This document shows, one piece after another, positions 31,119 to 41,494 of a stretch of 62,634 nt of DNA. The notes beneath the pieces were generated by a model. That model had not been told where the DNA came from and did no database searches. It saw only the letters and a list, made by a program, of their open reading frames with translations. The stretch lies in assembly GCF_019049325.1 (NCBI RefSeq), contig NZ_JAGMUO010000033.1, positions 1-62,634 of the forward strand, read 5' to 3'. Every line of letters begins with the position of its first letter. The first letter of the stretch is position 1. The DNA is from Streptomyces sp. AC512_CC834 (GTDB lineage Bacteria; Actinomycetota; Actinomycetes; Streptomycetales; Streptomycetaceae). The position numbers and the translations under genes were made by a program.

Positions 31119-33787
31119 TTGGCGGTGTCCGCCACGAGACGCTCGACGGCGTCGACGGCGTCGCCGATGGCAGCCGGGTTCTGGCCGCCGCCCTGGGCGA
31201 CGTCGGGCTTGCCTCCACCCCCGCCGCCGAGGGTCTTGGCGGCGGTGCGCACCAGGTCACCGGCCTTGAGTCCGCGTTCGCGGGCGGCCTCGTTGGTGGC
31301 GATGACGGTCAGGGGCTTGCCGCCCACGGTGGTGAACAGGGCCACGACCGCGGCCCGGCCACCCTGGATGCGGCCGCGCACGTCGAGGACCAGCTTGCGC
31401 AGGTCGTCGGCGGTGGTGCCGTCCGGCACCCGGCCGGTCACCAGGGCGATGCCGCGCACGTCCTTGGCGGAGTCGGCGAGACCGCCGGCGGCCTGGAGGA
31501 CCTTCTCGGCGCGGAACTTCTCGATCTCCTTCTCGGCGTCCTTGAGCTTGCCGAGCATGGCGGAGACCTTCTCCGGAAGCTCCTCCGGACGGCCCTTGAC
31601 CAGCTCCTGGAGCTGGGCGACGACCGTGTGCTCGCGGGCGAGGAAATGGTAGGCGTCCACACCGACCAGCGCCTCGATGCGGCGCACGCCCGAGCCGATG
31701 GACGACTCGCCGAGCAGCTTGACCAGGCCGAGCTGGGCGGTGTTGTGCACGTGGGTGCCGCCGCACAGCTCCTTGGAGAAGTCGCCGATGGTCACGACGC
31801 GTACGCGCTCGCCGTACTTCTCGCCGAACTCGGCGATGGCGCCCTGCTTCTTGGCCTCGTCGATGCCCATGACGTCGGCGCGCACGTCGAGGTCGCGGGC
31901 GAGCACCTCGTTGATCTTCTGCTCGACGTCGGCCATCACGACCGTCGGCACGGCGGAGGGCGAGCCGAAGTCGAAGCGGAAGCGGCCGGGCTGGTTCTCG
32001 GAACCCGCCTGCGCGGCCGTCGGACCGAGGGCGTCGCGCAGGGCCTGGTGGGTGAGGTGGGTGGCCGAGTGGGCGCGGGCGATGGCCTTGCGGCGGCGGT
32101 CGTCGATGGAGGCCTGGGCCTTCGCGCCGACGGTGACCTCGCCGACCTGGACGACGCCCTTGTGGACGTACACGCCCGGCACCGGCTTCTGGCAGTCGCG
32201 GACCTCGATCACGGCGCCGGTGTCGACCCGGATCCGGCCGGTGTCGCCGATCTGGCCGCCGCCCTCGGCGTAGAACGGGGTGCGGTCCAGGACGATCTCG
32301 ACCGCGTCGCCCTCGGTGGCGGCCGGGGACGAGGCGCCGTCGACGAGGATGCCGACGATCGTGGACTCGGTCTCGGTGTCGGAGTAGCCGACGAAGTCGG
32401 TGGCGCCGGCCCTGTCGGCGATCTCCCGGTAGGCACCGGTGCCGGCGTGGCCGGTCTTCTTGGCCCGGGCGTCGGCCTTGGCGCGCTCCCGCTGCTCCTT
32501 CATCAGGCGGCGGAACCCGTCCTCGTCCACGGACAGCCCCTGTTCGGCGGCCATCTCCAGGGTGAGGTCGATCGGGAAGCCCCAGGTGTCGTGGAGCAGG
32601 AAGGCCTTGTCGCCGGCGAGGACGGTGCCGCCGCCGGCCTTGGTGTCGCCGACGGCGGTGTCGAGGATGTTGGTGCCGGCCTTCAGCGTCTTCAGGAAGG
32701 CGTTCTCCTCGGCGACGGCGACCTTCTCGATGCGCTCGCGGTCGGTGATCAGCTCGGGATACTGCTGCCCCATCATCGCGATCACGACGTCGATCAGGTC
32801 CTTGACGACCGGCCCGGTGGCGCCGAGCAGCCGCATGTTGCGGATGGCGCGGCGCATGATGCGGCGCAGCACGTAGCCGCGGCCCTCGTTGCCGGGGGTG
32901 ACGCCGTCACCGATGAGCATCACGGAGGTGCGCATGTGGTCGGTGACCACGCGCAGGGAGACGTCCGAGGCCTGGGCGTCGCCGTAGGCCACGCCGGTCA
33001 GTTCGGTGGCCTTCTTGATGACGGCCATGGAGGTGTCGATCTCGTACATGTTCTGCACGCCCTGCAGAATCATGGCGAGACGTTCCAGGCCGAGGCCGGT
33101 GTCGATGTTCTGGCTGGGCAGGTCCCCGAGGATCTCGAAGTCCTCCTTGCCGATGCCCTCGCCCCGCTCGTACTGCATGAAGACGAGGTTCCAGATCTCC
33201 ACGTACCGCTCGTCGTTGACGGCGGGGCCGCCCTCGGCGCCGAACTCGGGGCCGCGGTCGTAGTTGATCTCGGAGCAGGGGCCGCAGGGGCCGGGGACGC
33301 CCATGGACCAGTAGTTGTCCTTCTTGCCGAGGCGCTGGATGCGCTCGGTCGGGACGCCCACGACGTCGTGCCAGATGCGCTCGGCCTCGTCGTCGTCCTC
33401 GTAGACGGTGATCCACAGACGCTCGGGGTCGAGGCCGTAACCGCCCTTGTCCTGGGGGCTGGTGAGCAGCTCCCAGGCGTACTTGACGGCGCCTTCCTTG
33501 AAGTAGTCGCCGAAGGAGAAGTTGCCGCACATCTGGAAGAACGTGCCGTGGCGCGTGGTCTTGCCGACCTCTTCGATGTCGGGCGTGCGCACGCACTTCT
33601 GCACGCTGGTGGCGCGGTCGAAGGGCGGCTTGACCTCACCGAGGAAGTAGGGCTTGAACGGCACCATGCCGGCCGGGACCAGCAGCAGAGTCGGGTCGTC
33701 CGCGATGAGCGACGCCGAAGGGACGACGGTGTGACCGCGCTCCTCGAAGAAGCTCAACCAGCGGCGACGAATCTCGGCCGACTCCAT
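31115..33787 (-). CDS. alaS: Alanyl-tRNA synthetase
   Basis: 890 residues, full length. The class II core has [43 protein letters not shown] and [15 protein letters not shown]. The editing domain shows [16 protein letters not shown] and [18 protein letters not shown] (metal-binding HxxxH and CxxxH). The C-terminal C-Ala domain ends with [15 protein letters not shown]. The ATG shares one base with the stop of the DUF6167 gene. Confidence 0.98.
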   Translation of the reverse strand: MESAEIRRRWLSFFEERGHTVVPSASLIADDPTLLLVPAGMVPFKPYFLGEVKPPFDRATSVQKCVRTPDIEEVGKTTRHGTFFQMCGNFSFGDYFKEGAVKYAWELLTSPQDKGGYGLDPERLWITVYEDDDEAERIWHDVVGVPTERIQRLGKKDNYWSMGVPGPCGPCSEINYDRGPEFGAEGGPAVNDERYVEIWNLVFMQYERGEGIGKEDFEILGDLPSQNIDTGLGLERLAMILQGVQNMYEIDTSMAVIKKATELTGVAYGDAQASDVSLRVVTDHMRTSVMLIGDGVTPGNEGRGYVLRRIMRRAIRNMRLLGATGPVVKDLIDVVIAMMGQQYPELITDRERIEKVAVAEENAFLKTLKAGTNILDTAVGDTKAGGGTVLAGDKAFLLHDTWGFPIDLTLEMAAEQGLSVDEDGFRRLMKEQRERAKADARAKKTGHAGTGAYREIADRAGATDFVGYSDTETESTIVGILVDGASSPAATEGDAVEIVLDRTPFYAEGGGQIGDTGRIRVDTGAVIEVRDCQKPVPGVYVHKGVVQVGEVTVGAKAQASIDDRRRKAIARAHSATHLTHQALRDALGPTAAQAGSENQPGRFRFDFGSPSAVPTVVMADVEQKINEVLARDLDVRADVMGIDEAKKQGAIAEFGEKYGERVRVVTIGDFSKELCGGTHVHNTAQLGLVKLLGESSIGSGVRRIEALVGVDAYHFLAREHTVVAQLQELVKGRPEELPEKVSAMLGKLKDAEKEIEKFRAEKVLQAAGGLADSAKDVRGIALVTGRVPDGTTADDLRKLVLDVRGRIQGGRAAVVALFTTVGGKPLTVIATNEAARERGLKAGDLVRTAAKTLGGGGGGKPDVAQGGGQNPAAIGDAVDAVERLVADTAK

Positions 33788-34152
33788 CAGTGGTCCTCAT
33801 TCCGGTTGTACGAGTACGTCGTCCTGTCGACATACGTCGGGTTGTTGCTGTTCTCGATCGCGGCACGGCGCAGGGGGCCCGCGAGTTTCTGGTCGGCGGG
33901 GCTCTGCTCGACGGGGGCCTTCAGGCCCAGCGCGTCGTCCAGTTCGGCCTCCCGCCGGGCCATGTTGTCGCGGACGTCGAGCGCGAAGACGACCGCGCGG
34001 TCCTTGACCCGGGTGCCCACGTCCAGCGTCTTGTTGGCCGCGGTCGCGGCGAGGCTGTCGGGGGTGAGCTGCTTGAGCTTCCGGTTGACCTTGGTGGTGG
34101 CCCACACACCGGCGGCCACGCCGGTGCCGAACCAGAACGTACGGCGGAACAT
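33787..34152 (-). CDS. DUF6167-type small protein
   Basis: 121 residues, [41 protein letters not shown]. The N-terminal hydrophobic stretch is short and may be a signal anchor; the rest is helical and charged. The stop overlaps the alaS start by 1 nt, and the DUF948 gene ends 7 nt upstream. I believe this family is named DUF6167 in actinomycetes. No catalytic motif. Position suggests an envelope-associated partner of the DUF948 protein. Confidence 0.82.
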   Translation of the reverse strand: MFRRTFWFGTGVAAGVWATTKVNRKLKQLTPDSLAATAANKTLDVGTRVKDRAVVFALDVRDNMARREAELDDALGLKAPVEQSPADQKLAGPLRRAAIENSNNPTYVDRTTYSYNRNEDH

Positions 34153-34159
34153 CGCTGGA

Positions 34160-34612
34160 TCAGTCCTTCTTCCGCTTCGTCCGCCGCGCGGCCGGGATCG
34201 TACGGCCGACGATCACGGTACGCCGCGGCTCCTTGGCCGAGCCCGCGGGCACGTCCTCCTTGCGACCGCCCAGTGCCCGGCGCACGCCGTACCCGAACGC
34301 CGCGACCTTGACCAGGGGCCCGCCGAAGGTGGAGGCCACGGTGGTGGACAGCGCCGAGGCGTTCGAGGTGACCTCCTGGACGTCGGAGGCGATCGCGTCG
34401 ACCCGGTCGATCTGGGTCTGCGCGGAGCGCACCGCCGACGAGGCGTCGGCCAGCAGCGGGACGGCCTGGTCGGTCACGTCCGCCACGAGCTTGGTGGTCG
34501 CCCTGAGCGTCTGGGCCAGCCTCGCCAGTGCGACGGCGAGGAAGGAGACCAGGATCGCCCAGAAGACGGCCACCAGGATCCCGGCCACCTCGCCACCGGA
34601 CACTGTGTGCAC
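34160..34612 (-). CDS. DUF948 membrane protein
   Basis: About 147-150 residues. GTG 34612 and GTG 34603 (MSGGEVAGILVAVFW) are both possible; AGGGAG is only 3 nt before the first and 12 nt before the second. One membrane span (VAGILVAVFWAILVSFLAVALARL) is followed by a coiled-coil segment (LRATTKLVADVTDQAVPLLADASSAVRSAQTQIDRVDAI), resembling chemoreceptor stalks as in DUF948. The tail is strongly basic. Divergent from the STAND regulator; first gene of the alaS-containing run. Confidence 0.82.
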   Translation of the reverse strand: MHTVSGGEVAGILVAVFWAILVSFLAVALARLAQTLRATTKLVADVTDQAVPLLADASSAVRSAQTQIDRVDAIASDVQEVTSNASALSTTVASTFGGPLVKVAAFGYGVRRALGGRKEDVPAGSAKEPRRTVIVGRTIPAARRTKRKKD

Positions 34613-34738
34613 CCGCTCCCTGAAAGACGTGCATGAACATCGGGAAAGTCGTGCACCGAGCCTATCGCGCCGGGCGCGGGGCTCCGTACCCGATTACCGT
34701 CCGCGCGCGGCGCGAAGCGGTGAAGTCGCGCGAAGCGA

Positions 34739-34772
34739 TTGTACGGAGTGAATTCGGTTCAGTACGCTCCGT
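34739..34772 (+). promoter_or_regulatory. Promoter of the STAND regulator (leaderless) with inverted repeat
   Basis: TTGTAC (34739-34744), an 18-nt spacer and TACGCT (34763-34768) place the transcript start at about 34775-34778. This is the A of the ATG or a couple of bases before it, and no SD is present, so the mRNA looks leaderless. An inverted repeat ACGGAG (34743-34748) / CTCCGT (34767-34772) spans the promoter and could be an operator. Confidence 0.5.
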
Positions 34773-34777
34773 GTTTC

Positions 34778-36961
34778 ATGCGAGACCATCGGCGCGACGG
34801 CATCCCGCACGGCAATCTACCGCTGGAACTGGACGCCTTCGTGGGGAGAGCGACGGAACTCGCGAAGCTGACCGGGGCGTTGGACTCCGGGCGGCTGGTG
34901 ACCGTCACCGGGACCGGCGGCGTCGGCAAGTCGCGCCTCGCCGCGCGGGCGGCCGCGCGGTGCGCGCCCGGCGGCGGGGTGTGGCGGGTGGAGCTGGCGC
35001 CGCTGCGCGACGAGGAGTTCGTGGACTACGCGGTCGTGGAGGCGTTGGGCCTGACCGACCACACGACCCGGCTGCCGCGCGAGACGCTGTTCGCGCATCT
35101 CGCCGAGCAGGAGCTGCTGCTGGTCCTGGACGGGTTCGAGCATCTGGTCGACGCCTGTGCCGCGCTGGTGACCGACCTGCTGGGCCGCGCCCCCGGGCTC
35201 AGGGTGCTGGCGGTGGGCCGCAGGCCGCTGGGCGTGGCCGGGGAGCAACTGGTTCCGCTGGCGCCGCTCGGCCCCGAGGAGGCGGTGGAGCTGCTGACGG
35301 TCCGGGCGGGGCAGCGGCACCTCACCTTCGGCTACGACGCCGACCTGGACGAGGACCACCGGGAGGTGCGCGAGCTGTGCCGGCGCCTGGACGGGATCCC
35401 GCTGGCGATCGAGCTGGCGGCGGGGCGCCTCGGCGCGCTGTCGCCGGGGCAGGTGCTGCAACGGCTGGACGACCGTTTCCGGCTGCTGACGGGCGGGGAC
35501 CGCACCGCGCTGCCCAGGCACCGGACGCTGCGCACGGCGATCGGCTGGAGCCACGAGCTGTGCACGCCGCCGGAGCGGCTGCTGTGGGCGCGCCTTTCGG
35601 TGTTCGCCGGGTCGTTCGACCTGGAGGCCGCCGAGTACGTGTGCAGCGGTGACGGGCTGCCGGGCGACGACGTGCTCGACGTGCTCTCCGCGCTGCTCGC
35701 CCAGTCCGTGCTGACCCGCGAGGAGTCCTTGGCCGGGGTGCGGTACCGGATGCTCGGCACGGTACGGGCGTACGGCGCCGACTGGCTGGAGGCGACGGGG
35801 GACGCGACCCGGCTGCGGCGGCGGCACCGGGACTGGTACGTGGGCCTGGCGACCTGGTGCGAGCTGGAGTGGTTCTCGCCGCGCCAGGGCGAGGTCGCCG
35901 CGCGGGTGGACGCGGAGCTGCCGAATCTGCGCGGTGCCCTGGAGCACTGTCTGACCGAGCCGGACGAGGCGCACCTGGGCCAGTATCTGGCGGGCGCCCT
36001 GTGGTTCCACTGGATCGGCTGCGGACGGCTGTCGGAGGGGCGGCACTGGCTGGAGCAGGCGGTGCGCCTGGACGCGGAGGAGACGGCGGGCGAACAGCCC
36101 CGGCTGAAGGCGCTGTGGGTGCTCGCCCACGTGGCGATCCTGCAGGGCGACACGGTGCCCGCGCTGGCGGCGCTCCAGGAGTGCCGGCAGGAGGCGGAGC
36201 GGTCGGCCAACCCCACGGCGGTGGCGTACGCGGAGCACCGCACCGGCTGCCTGGCGCTGGTGACGGACGACATGCCGCGCGCGGAGGCGCTGCTGAGCTC
36301 GGCGCTGCACCGCTACCGGGAGATCGGCGAACTCAACAGCAATGTGCTGATGGGCCAGGTGGAGCTGGCGATGACACGGGCGTTCCAGGGCGATCTGCCG
36401 GACGCGGTGCGCCTGTGCGAGGACGTGCGCCAGGTGTGCGAGGACCACGGCGAGCGCTGGGCCCGCGGCTATGCCCTGTACGTCCTGGCCTACGCGGCCT
36501 GGAGCGACGGCGACCCGGTGCGCGCCCGCGAGCTGCTGGCCGACTGCCTGGGCAGTGCCCACCGCTTCCGGGACCAGCTCGGCTCGGTCCTTGCGGTGGA
36601 GCTGCTGGCCCTGGTCACGGTGGCGCAGGGCGACGCCGCGGAGGCCGCGGTGCTCCAGGGCGCTGCCGGGCGGATGTGGCCGTCGGTGGGGTTGCCGTTG
36701 TTCGGCTCGGCGCACTACAACGCGCCGCACGAGCTGTGCGAGGCGGCGGCCCGGGAGCAACTGGGCGACGAGCGGTACGAGGAGTGCGTACGGCACGGGG
36801 CGCGGCTCGGCCGCCGGGAGGCGGTGTCGCGGGCGCTGCGCCGGCCCGGGGTGCCGGCCTCGCTGCCGGCGCCGCGTCCGGCCGGGCGGCGTGCCGCGGG
36901 CGCCGGGACGGCGAAGCCCGCCGCCTCACGCACCCGGAAGGGCGGGGAGACGGCGGGCTGA
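34778..36961 (+). CDS. STAND/NB-ARC ATPase with TPR-like region, no visible DNA-binding domain
   Basis: 727 residues from ATG 34778. The NB-ARC core near the N-terminus has Walker A TGTGGVGKSRLA (44-55), Walker B LLLVLDGFEHL, and the DGIPLAIELAAGRL (GxP) motif. A winged-helix segment follows, and then about 350 residues of helical repeats with TPR-like spacing. This is the AfsR/LuxR-type regulator layout. But there is no SARP/OmpR or LuxR HTH at either end; the protein ends in a basic Ala/Arg/Lys tail. It may signal through protein contacts. Promoter looks leaderless. Confidence 0.88.
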   Translation: MRDHRRDGIPHGNLPLELDAFVGRATELAKLTGALDSGRLVTVTGTGGVGKSRLAARAAARCAPGGGVWRVELAPLRDEEFVDYAVVEALGLTDHTTRLPRETLFAHLAEQELLLVLDGFEHLVDACAALVTDLLGRAPGLRVLAVGRRPLGVAGEQLVPLAPLGPEEAVELLTVRAGQRHLTFGYDADLDEDHREVRELCRRLDGIPLAIELAAGRLGALSPGQVLQRLDDRFRLLTGGDRTALPRHRTLRTAIGWSHELCTPPERLLWARLSVFAGSFDLEAAEYVCSGDGLPGDDVLDVLSALLAQSVLTREESLAGVRYRMLGTVRAYGADWLEATGDATRLRRRHRDWYVGLATWCELEWFSPRQGEVAARVDAELPNLRGALEHCLTEPDEAHLGQYLAGALWFHWIGCGRLSEGRHWLEQAVRLDAEETAGEQPRLKALWVLAHVAILQGDTVPALAALQECRQEAERSANPTAVAYAEHRTGCLALVTDDMPRAEALLSSALHRYREIGELNSNVLMGQVELAMTRAFQGDLPDAVRLCEDVRQVCEDHGERWARGYALYVLAYAAWSDGDPVRARELLADCLGSAHRFRDQLGSVLAVELLALVTVAQGDAAEAAVLQGAAGRMWPSVGLPLFGSAHYNAPHELCEAAAREQLGDERYEECVRHGARLGRREAVSRALRRPGVPASLPAPRPAGRRAAGAGTAKPAASRTRKGGETAG

Positions 36962-36993
36962 GGTACCGCGGGTGTACTGCGCCTGGGCTGGGA

Positions 36994-37608
36994 TCAGCGG
37001 GCGTAGTACTCGACGACGAGCTGCTCGTCGCAGATCACCGGGATCTCCTTGCGGTTCGGCTCACGGTCCAGGCGGAACGCCAGGGACTTGAGGTTCACCT
37101 GGAGGTAGCGCGGGGTCTCGCCGTCGGGGGCGAAGCCACCCTCACGGGCGATCGTGAAGAGCGTCTTCTCCTTGGAGCGGTCGCGGACCTGCACGACGTC
37201 GTCCGGGCGGACGCGGAAGGACGGCTTGTCGACCTTCTGGCCGTTGACCTGGATGTGGCCGTGGACGACCATCTGGCGGGCCTGGTAGATCGTCCGGGCG
37301 ATGCCCGAGCGCAGGACCAGCGCGTCGAGACGGCGCTCGAGCTCGATGACCAGGGCCTCGCCGGTCTTCATGTTGGTCTTGGAGGCACGCTCGTAGGCGC
37401 GGACGAGCTGGCGCTCGCTGAGGTCGTACTGCGCGCGCAGACGCTGCTTCTCGAGCAGACGGACCTTGTAGTCCGAGTTCTGCTTGCGGCCGCGGCCGTG
37501 CTCACCCGGCGGGTAGGGGCGGGCCTCGAAGTACTTGACGGCCTTCGGGGTCAGCGCGATGCCGAGGGCACGCGACTTCTTGACCTTGGGGCGGGGCTGG
37601 TTCGCCAC
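36994..37608 (-). CDS. rpsD: 30S ribosomal protein S4
   Basis: 204 residues from GTG 37608, [35 protein letters not shown]. The S4 RNA-binding domain carries [31 protein letters not shown]. This is the cysteine-free form without the N-terminal zinc motif of many Gram-positive S4 proteins. It is transcribed alone, away from the alpha operon, from a TAGAAT promoter with a ~275-nt leader. S4 is an autoregulator in other bacteria. Confidence 0.97.
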   Translation of the reverse strand: MANQPRPKVKKSRALGIALTPKAVKYFEARPYPPGEHGRGRKQNSDYKVRLLEKQRLRAQYDLSERQLVRAYERASKTNMKTGEALVIELERRLDALVLRSGIARTIYQARQMVVHGHIQVNGQKVDKPSFRVRPDDVVQVRDRSKEKTLFTIAREGGFAPDGETPRYLQVNLKSLAFRLDREPNRKEIPVICDEQLVVEYYAR

Positions 37609-37896
37609 TGTCTGTGTCTCTTTCCTGGATTTTCGGCTTGTCAGGGTTGAGGGAGGTCGCAATCCGCAGCCGGGGAAACCCGCCCGGTCCGCTCGGGACC
37701 TTGCGGGCAGCCGCTCCCTGGTCTGGGCACATACGTGCAGCACGCGAGTGGCCCACCGACCGGTCCCGGAAGCCGGGTGGTGGTGGGCTGCCCGCGACAC
37801 CTGTCGACGGTGCGCGACGCTCCTGGAACCCGCTGGGGGTTCCGGCCGGTTGTCCCGTTCTGACTGCACGGGACTCGGCACTTCCGGGTGATTCTA
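37609..37896 (-). promoter_or_regulatory. rpsD promoter (-10 TAGAAT) and long structured leader
   Basis: A consensus TAGAAT lies at 37896-37891 on the minus strand; no clear -35 was found. The ~275-nt leader contains two well-formed hairpins, GTCCCGT/ACGGGAC (37852-37874) and GGAACCC/GGGTTCC (37825-37843), plus further GC-rich pairing. No short reading frame with an SD stood out. Such a leader would suit autoregulation by S4. Confidence 0.5.
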
Positions 37897-37904
37897 CAGG
37901 CTGC

Positions 37905-39260
37905 TCAGGACCGCTTGCGACCGAGGTGCCCGCGGGTCCACTCCACCGCGTCCGCGTACCGGGCCTCGGCGCCGTGCCGGGTCGGCTCGTAGTACGTCCG
38001 GTCCTTCAGCTCGTCCGGCGCGTACTGCTGGGCGGCGATGCCCTCCGGCAGGTCGTGCGGATACACGTACCCCTGCCCGTGTCCCAGCTTGCCGGCGCCC
38101 TGGTAGTGGCTGTCGCGCAGATGCGAGGGGACCGGTCCGGCGTGCCCCTTGCGTACGTCGTCCAGGGCCGCGCCGATGGCGGTGGTCGCGGCGTTGGACT
38201 TCGGGGCGAGGGCGAGGGCGATGGTGGCGTGGCTGAGGGTGAGGGCGGCCTCGGGAAAGCCGATCATGGCGACGGCCTGGGCGGCGGCTACGGCGATCGG
38301 CAGCGCGTTCGGATCCGCCAGGCCGATGTCCTCGCTGGCCGAGATCATCAGGCGCCGGGCGATGAAGCGGGGGTCCTCGCCGGCCTCGACCATGCGGGCC
38401 AGGTAGTGCAGGGCGGCGTCCACGTCGGAGCCGCGGATGGACTTGATCAGGGCGCTGGCGACGTCGTAGTGCTGGTCGCCGTCGCGGTCGTACTTCACCG
38501 CGGCCCGGTCGACCGTCTCCTCCAGCGTGGTCAGGCCGATCTCCGTCTCGCCCTTGTCCAGCGCGGCCCCGGCGGCGGCCTCCAGGGCGGTCAGGGCCCG
38601 GCGGGCGTCGCCGCCGGCGATGCGCAGCAGGTGCCCCTCGGTGTCCTCGGGCAGGGCGACGGCGCCCTTGAGGCCGCGGTCGTCGGTCAGGGCGCGGCGG
38701 ACCAGGTCCCGGACGTCGTCGTCGGTGAGGGGCTCGAGGGTGAGCAGGAGGGAGCGGGAGAGCAGCGGGGAGATCACCGAGAAGTACGGGTTCTCGGTGG
38801 TGGCGGCGATCAGGGTGACCCAGCGGTTCTCGACGGCCGGGAGCAGGGAGTCCTGCTGGGCCTTGCTGAAGCGGTGGATCTCGTCGAGGAAGAGGACGGT
38901 CTCCTTGCCGTACCCGCCGACCGCGCGGCGGGCGCCCTCGATGACCGCGCGGACCTCCTTGACGCCCGCGGTGATCGCGGACAGCTCCACGAAGCGCTTG
39001 TTGGTGGCCTTGGAGACGACGTACGCCAGGGTGGTCTTGCCGGTGCCCGGCGGGCCCCAGAGGATGACAGAGGAGGGCCCCGCGGGGCCGGAGCCGCCCT
39101 CGCCGACGAGTCGGCGCAGAGGGGAACCGGGCTTGAGCAGGTGCTGCTGACCGACCACCTCGTCGAGGGTGCGCGGGCGCATCCGCACGGCGAGGGGGCT
39201 GCCGGTCGGGTCCTTCTCCTGGCGTTCTTCGGCTGCGGCGGTGAACAGGTCGGGCTCCAC
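37905..39260 (-). CDS. rarA: Replication-associated recombination ATPase RarA (MgsA)
   Basis: Clamp-loader-like AAA+ ATPase acting at stalled forks. 451 residues from GTG 39260 ([29 protein letters not shown]); the frame opens upstream to TTG 39290. Walker [13 protein letters not shown], Walker [11 protein letters not shown], sensor 1 AATTENP, and Arg finger region SPLLSR are all present. C-terminal tetramerisation part contains [20 protein letters not shown] and YKYPHD-like [10 protein letters not shown]. Confidence 0.95.
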   Translation of the reverse strand: MEPDLFTAAAEERQEKDPTGSPLAVRMRPRTLDEVVGQQHLLKPGSPLRRLVGEGGSGPAGPSSVILWGPPGTGKTTLAYVVSKATNKRFVELSAITAGVKEVRAVIEGARRAVGGYGKETVLFLDEIHRFSKAQQDSLLPAVENRWVTLIAATTENPYFSVISPLLSRSLLLTLEPLTDDDVRDLVRRALTDDRGLKGAVALPEDTEGHLLRIAGGDARRALTALEAAAGAALDKGETEIGLTTLEETVDRAAVKYDRDGDQHYDVASALIKSIRGSDVDAALHYLARMVEAGEDPRFIARRLMISASEDIGLADPNALPIAVAAAQAVAMIGFPEAALTLSHATIALALAPKSNAATTAIGAALDDVRKGHAGPVPSHLRDSHYQGAGKLGHGQGYVYPHDLPEGIAAQQYAPDELKDRTYYEPTRHGAEARYADAVEWTRGHLGRKRS

Positions 39261-39315
39261 GCTCTGAACCCTAGATGACCGCACTGACAACGCGACGGGC
39301 CCGGTGGGCCCGGAC

Positions 39316-39363
39316 GGTCGGCCGACCCGTCGGCCGGTCCGTCGGCCGGTCCGTCAGCCGGTC
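39316..39363. repeat. 12-bp tandem repeat spanning the VKOR stop codon
   Basis: CGTCGGCCGGTC occurs twice exactly (39328-39351), followed by CGTCAGCCGGTC (39352-39363) and preceded by a degenerate unit (39316-39327). The last unit covers the stop codon and final codon of the VKOR-type gene, which ends at 39354. The unit is itself nearly palindromic (CGGCCG), so the array can fold. Confidence 0.75.
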
Positions 39364-40016
39364 CAGAAGTCCCACCAGCGAGTGAGGATCATCATGCCGA
39401 TGATGCCGACGTGCAGCACCGGCAGGACCCAGGTGAACTCGCCGAAGAAGCCGCGCAGCCAGTTGGGCGCGGGCAGGAAGCCCTTGCGGACGTTGAAGGA
39501 CGTCACGTACCAGAACATCAGGATCGTGGCGACCCAGGCCAGGCAGCACCACAGGCACAGCGCGTTGATCCGGTACAGGGACTGGAACTGCAGCCACGAC
39601 ACGAACCCGATACCGAACAGGCAGCCGGCGTTGAAGGTGAGCCAGTACCAGCGCGGGAAGCGGGCCCGGGCGAGCAGGCTCATGCCGACGCAGACGACGA
39701 TGCCGTAGGCGACGAGGCCGAGCATCGGGTTGGAGAAGCCGAAGACGGAGGCCTGATCGCTCTCCATCACGTCGCCGCAGGAGACGACGGGGTTGAGGCT
39801 GCAGCCGGGCGTGAAGGTCGTGCCGGCGATCTTGGCCTCGAGCAGTTTGTGCTCGTCGATCGTGATGACCCATGCGGCGAGCAGGCCGGCCGCGCCCGTG
39901 ATCACCAGCAGCAGCGCGAGGGCGCGGCTGCCGCCCTCGGTGCGCGGTGTTCCGGCGGTGGCTTCCGGCCCGGACTGCGCCACGGTGGGAACGTCCTTCA
40001 CTGTCGTCTTGCTCAT
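39354..40016 (-). CDS. Vitamin K epoxide reductase-family thiol oxidase
   Basis: Membrane enzyme that reoxidises DsbA-like proteins using quinone. 220 residues from ATG 40016 (MSKTTVKDVPTVAQ). Five hydrophobic segments. The loop cysteines are in CSLNPVVSCGDVM, and the active-site CxxC is in NALCLWCCLAWVA facing the quinone. The C-terminal part (WLRGFFGEFTWVLPVLHVGIIGMMILTRW) adds a last span. No thioredoxin partner is fused or adjacent. The stop lies within a 12-bp tandem repeat. Confidence 0.93.
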   Translation of the reverse strand: MSKTTVKDVPTVAQSGPEATAGTPRTEGGSRALALLLVITGAAGLLAAWVITIDEHKLLEAKIAGTTFTPGCSLNPVVSCGDVMESDQASVFGFSNPMLGLVAYGIVVCVGMSLLARARFPRWYWLTFNAGCLFGIGFVSWLQFQSLYRINALCLWCCLAWVATILMFWYVTSFNVRKGFLPAPNWLRGFFGEFTWVLPVLHVGIIGMMILTRWWDFWTG

Positions 40017-40159
40017 CACGCCGATTCCGTCACTGGAGAGTCGGACCTGCTTCGGGCAGGGCCATTGTGCCGCACGAGCCTGTATGGGCACCGTTCGATG
40101 AACATATGAACGGCTCGGCGATCACTCCGAAGCGGCCCGTTCCGGCCAACACCCGTTCC

Positions 40160-40195
40160 CCAGGGGCACACGCGGACGAACACGCGCGCCCCTGG
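40160..40195 (-). terminator. Terminator downstream of hisS
   Basis: CCAGGGGC (40160-40167) pairs with GCCCCTGG (40188-40195); the loop also contains complementary CGCG segments. It follows the hisS stop by 23 nt on the minus strand. The remainder of 40017-40218 holds no gene. Confidence 0.7.
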
Positions 40196-40218
40196 AGGCG
40201 ACGAGGCGTACAGGTCCG

Positions 40219-41481
40219 CTAACCGAGCCTGGACTCCAGCTCCGCCACGATCTCGTTGACGCCGATCGCGATCTGCTCGCCGGACTCCATGTCCTTGAGC
40301 TGGACGACGCCCTCGGCCAGGTCGCGTTCGCCCAGGACCAGGGTGTAGCGGGCGCCCGAGCGGTTGGCCGCCTTCATCGCGGCCTTCAGGCCCTTGCCGC
40401 CGTAGGAGAAGTCGGCGGCCACGCCGTTCTTGCGCAGCTCGGTGACCTTGGCGAACAGGATCCGGCGGGCCTCCTCGCCGAGGGGGACCGCGAAGACGGA
40501 CGTGGCGGACGGGATGTCCGGTTCGATGCCCTCCGCCTCCAGGGCGAGGACGGTGCGGTCGACGCCGAGGGCCCAGCCGACCGACGGCAGGGACGGGCCG
40601 CCGATCATCTCGGACAGACCGTCATAGCGGCCGCCGCCGCCCACCGCGGACTGGGAGCCGAGGCCGTCGTGGACGAACTCGAACGTCGTGCGGGTGTAGT
40701 AGTCCAGGCCGCGGACCAGCTTGGTGTCGTCCTCGAAGACCACGCCCTGCGCCACCAGCAGAGAACGCACCTCCTCGTGGTACGCCTTGCAGGCGTCGCA
40801 CAGGTAGTCGCGCAGCAGCGGGGCGTCGGTCAGCTTCTTCTGGACGTCCGGGCGCTTGTCGTCCAGGACGCGCAGCGGGTTGATCTCGGCGCGGCGCAGA
40901 GTGTCCTCGTCCAGGTCCAGGCCGCGCAGGAAGTCCTGGAGCGCGGCCCGGTAGACGGGGCGGCACTCCTTGTCGCCCAGGGAGTTGAGCAGGATGCGGA
41001 AGTTCCGCAGGCCCAGTGCGCGGTACGACTGGTCGGCCAGGATGATCAGTTCGGCGTCGAGCGCCGGGTCCTCGGCGCCGATCGCCTCGGCACCGACCTG
41101 GGAGAAGTGGCGGTACCGGCCCTTCTGGGGGCGCTCGTAGCGGTACTGCGAGCCCGAGTACCAGACCTTCACCGGCAGGTTGCCCGCCTTGTGCAGGTTG
41201 GCCTCCAGGACCGCGCGCAGCACGGCGGCGGTCGTCTCCGGGCGCAGGGCGAGCCGGTCGCCGCCCTTGGTCTCGAAGACGTACATCTCCTTGGTCACGA
41301 TGTCGGTCGACTCACCGACACCGCGCGCGAACAGCTCGACGTTCTCGAAACCGGGCGTCTCGATGTAGCCGTAGCCGGAGTTGCGCAGCGGGGCCGCGAT
41401 CGCCTCGCGGACGGCCAGGTACTTGGCGGAGTCCGGCGGCAGCAGGTCGTACGTGCCCTTGGGGGCCTTGAAGGTGCTCAC
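40219..41481 (-). CDS. hisS: Histidyl-tRNA synthetase
   Basis: 420 residues. Class II motif 1 region [27 protein letters not shown], motif 2 [26 protein letters not shown], histidine motif [15 protein letters not shown], and motif 3 VGWALGVDR are all in place, with the anticodon domain at the end. GTG start 13 nt after the MBL-fold gene, so the two are cotranscribed. Confidence 0.97.
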   Translation of the reverse strand: MSTFKAPKGTYDLLPPDSAKYLAVREAIAAPLRNSGYGYIETPGFENVELFARGVGESTDIVTKEMYVFETKGGDRLALRPETTAAVLRAVLEANLHKAGNLPVKVWYSGSQYRYERPQKGRYRHFSQVGAEAIGAEDPALDAELIILADQSYRALGLRNFRILLNSLGDKECRPVYRAALQDFLRGLDLDEDTLRRAEINPLRVLDDKRPDVQKKLTDAPLLRDYLCDACKAYHEEVRSLLVAQGVVFEDDTKLVRGLDYYTRTTFEFVHDGLGSQSAVGGGGRYDGLSEMIGGPSLPSVGWALGVDRTVLALEAEGIEPDIPSATSVFAVPLGEEARRILFAKVTELRKNGVAADFSYGGKGLKAAMKAANRSGARYTLVLGERDLAEGVVQLKDMESGEQIAIGVNEIVAELESRLG

Positions 41482-41494
41482 GGGATCTGTCTCG

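Noticed and set aside
31628..34636. 1002-codon plus-strand frame opposite alaS
   Set aside because: Shadow of alaS and the two small genes before it.
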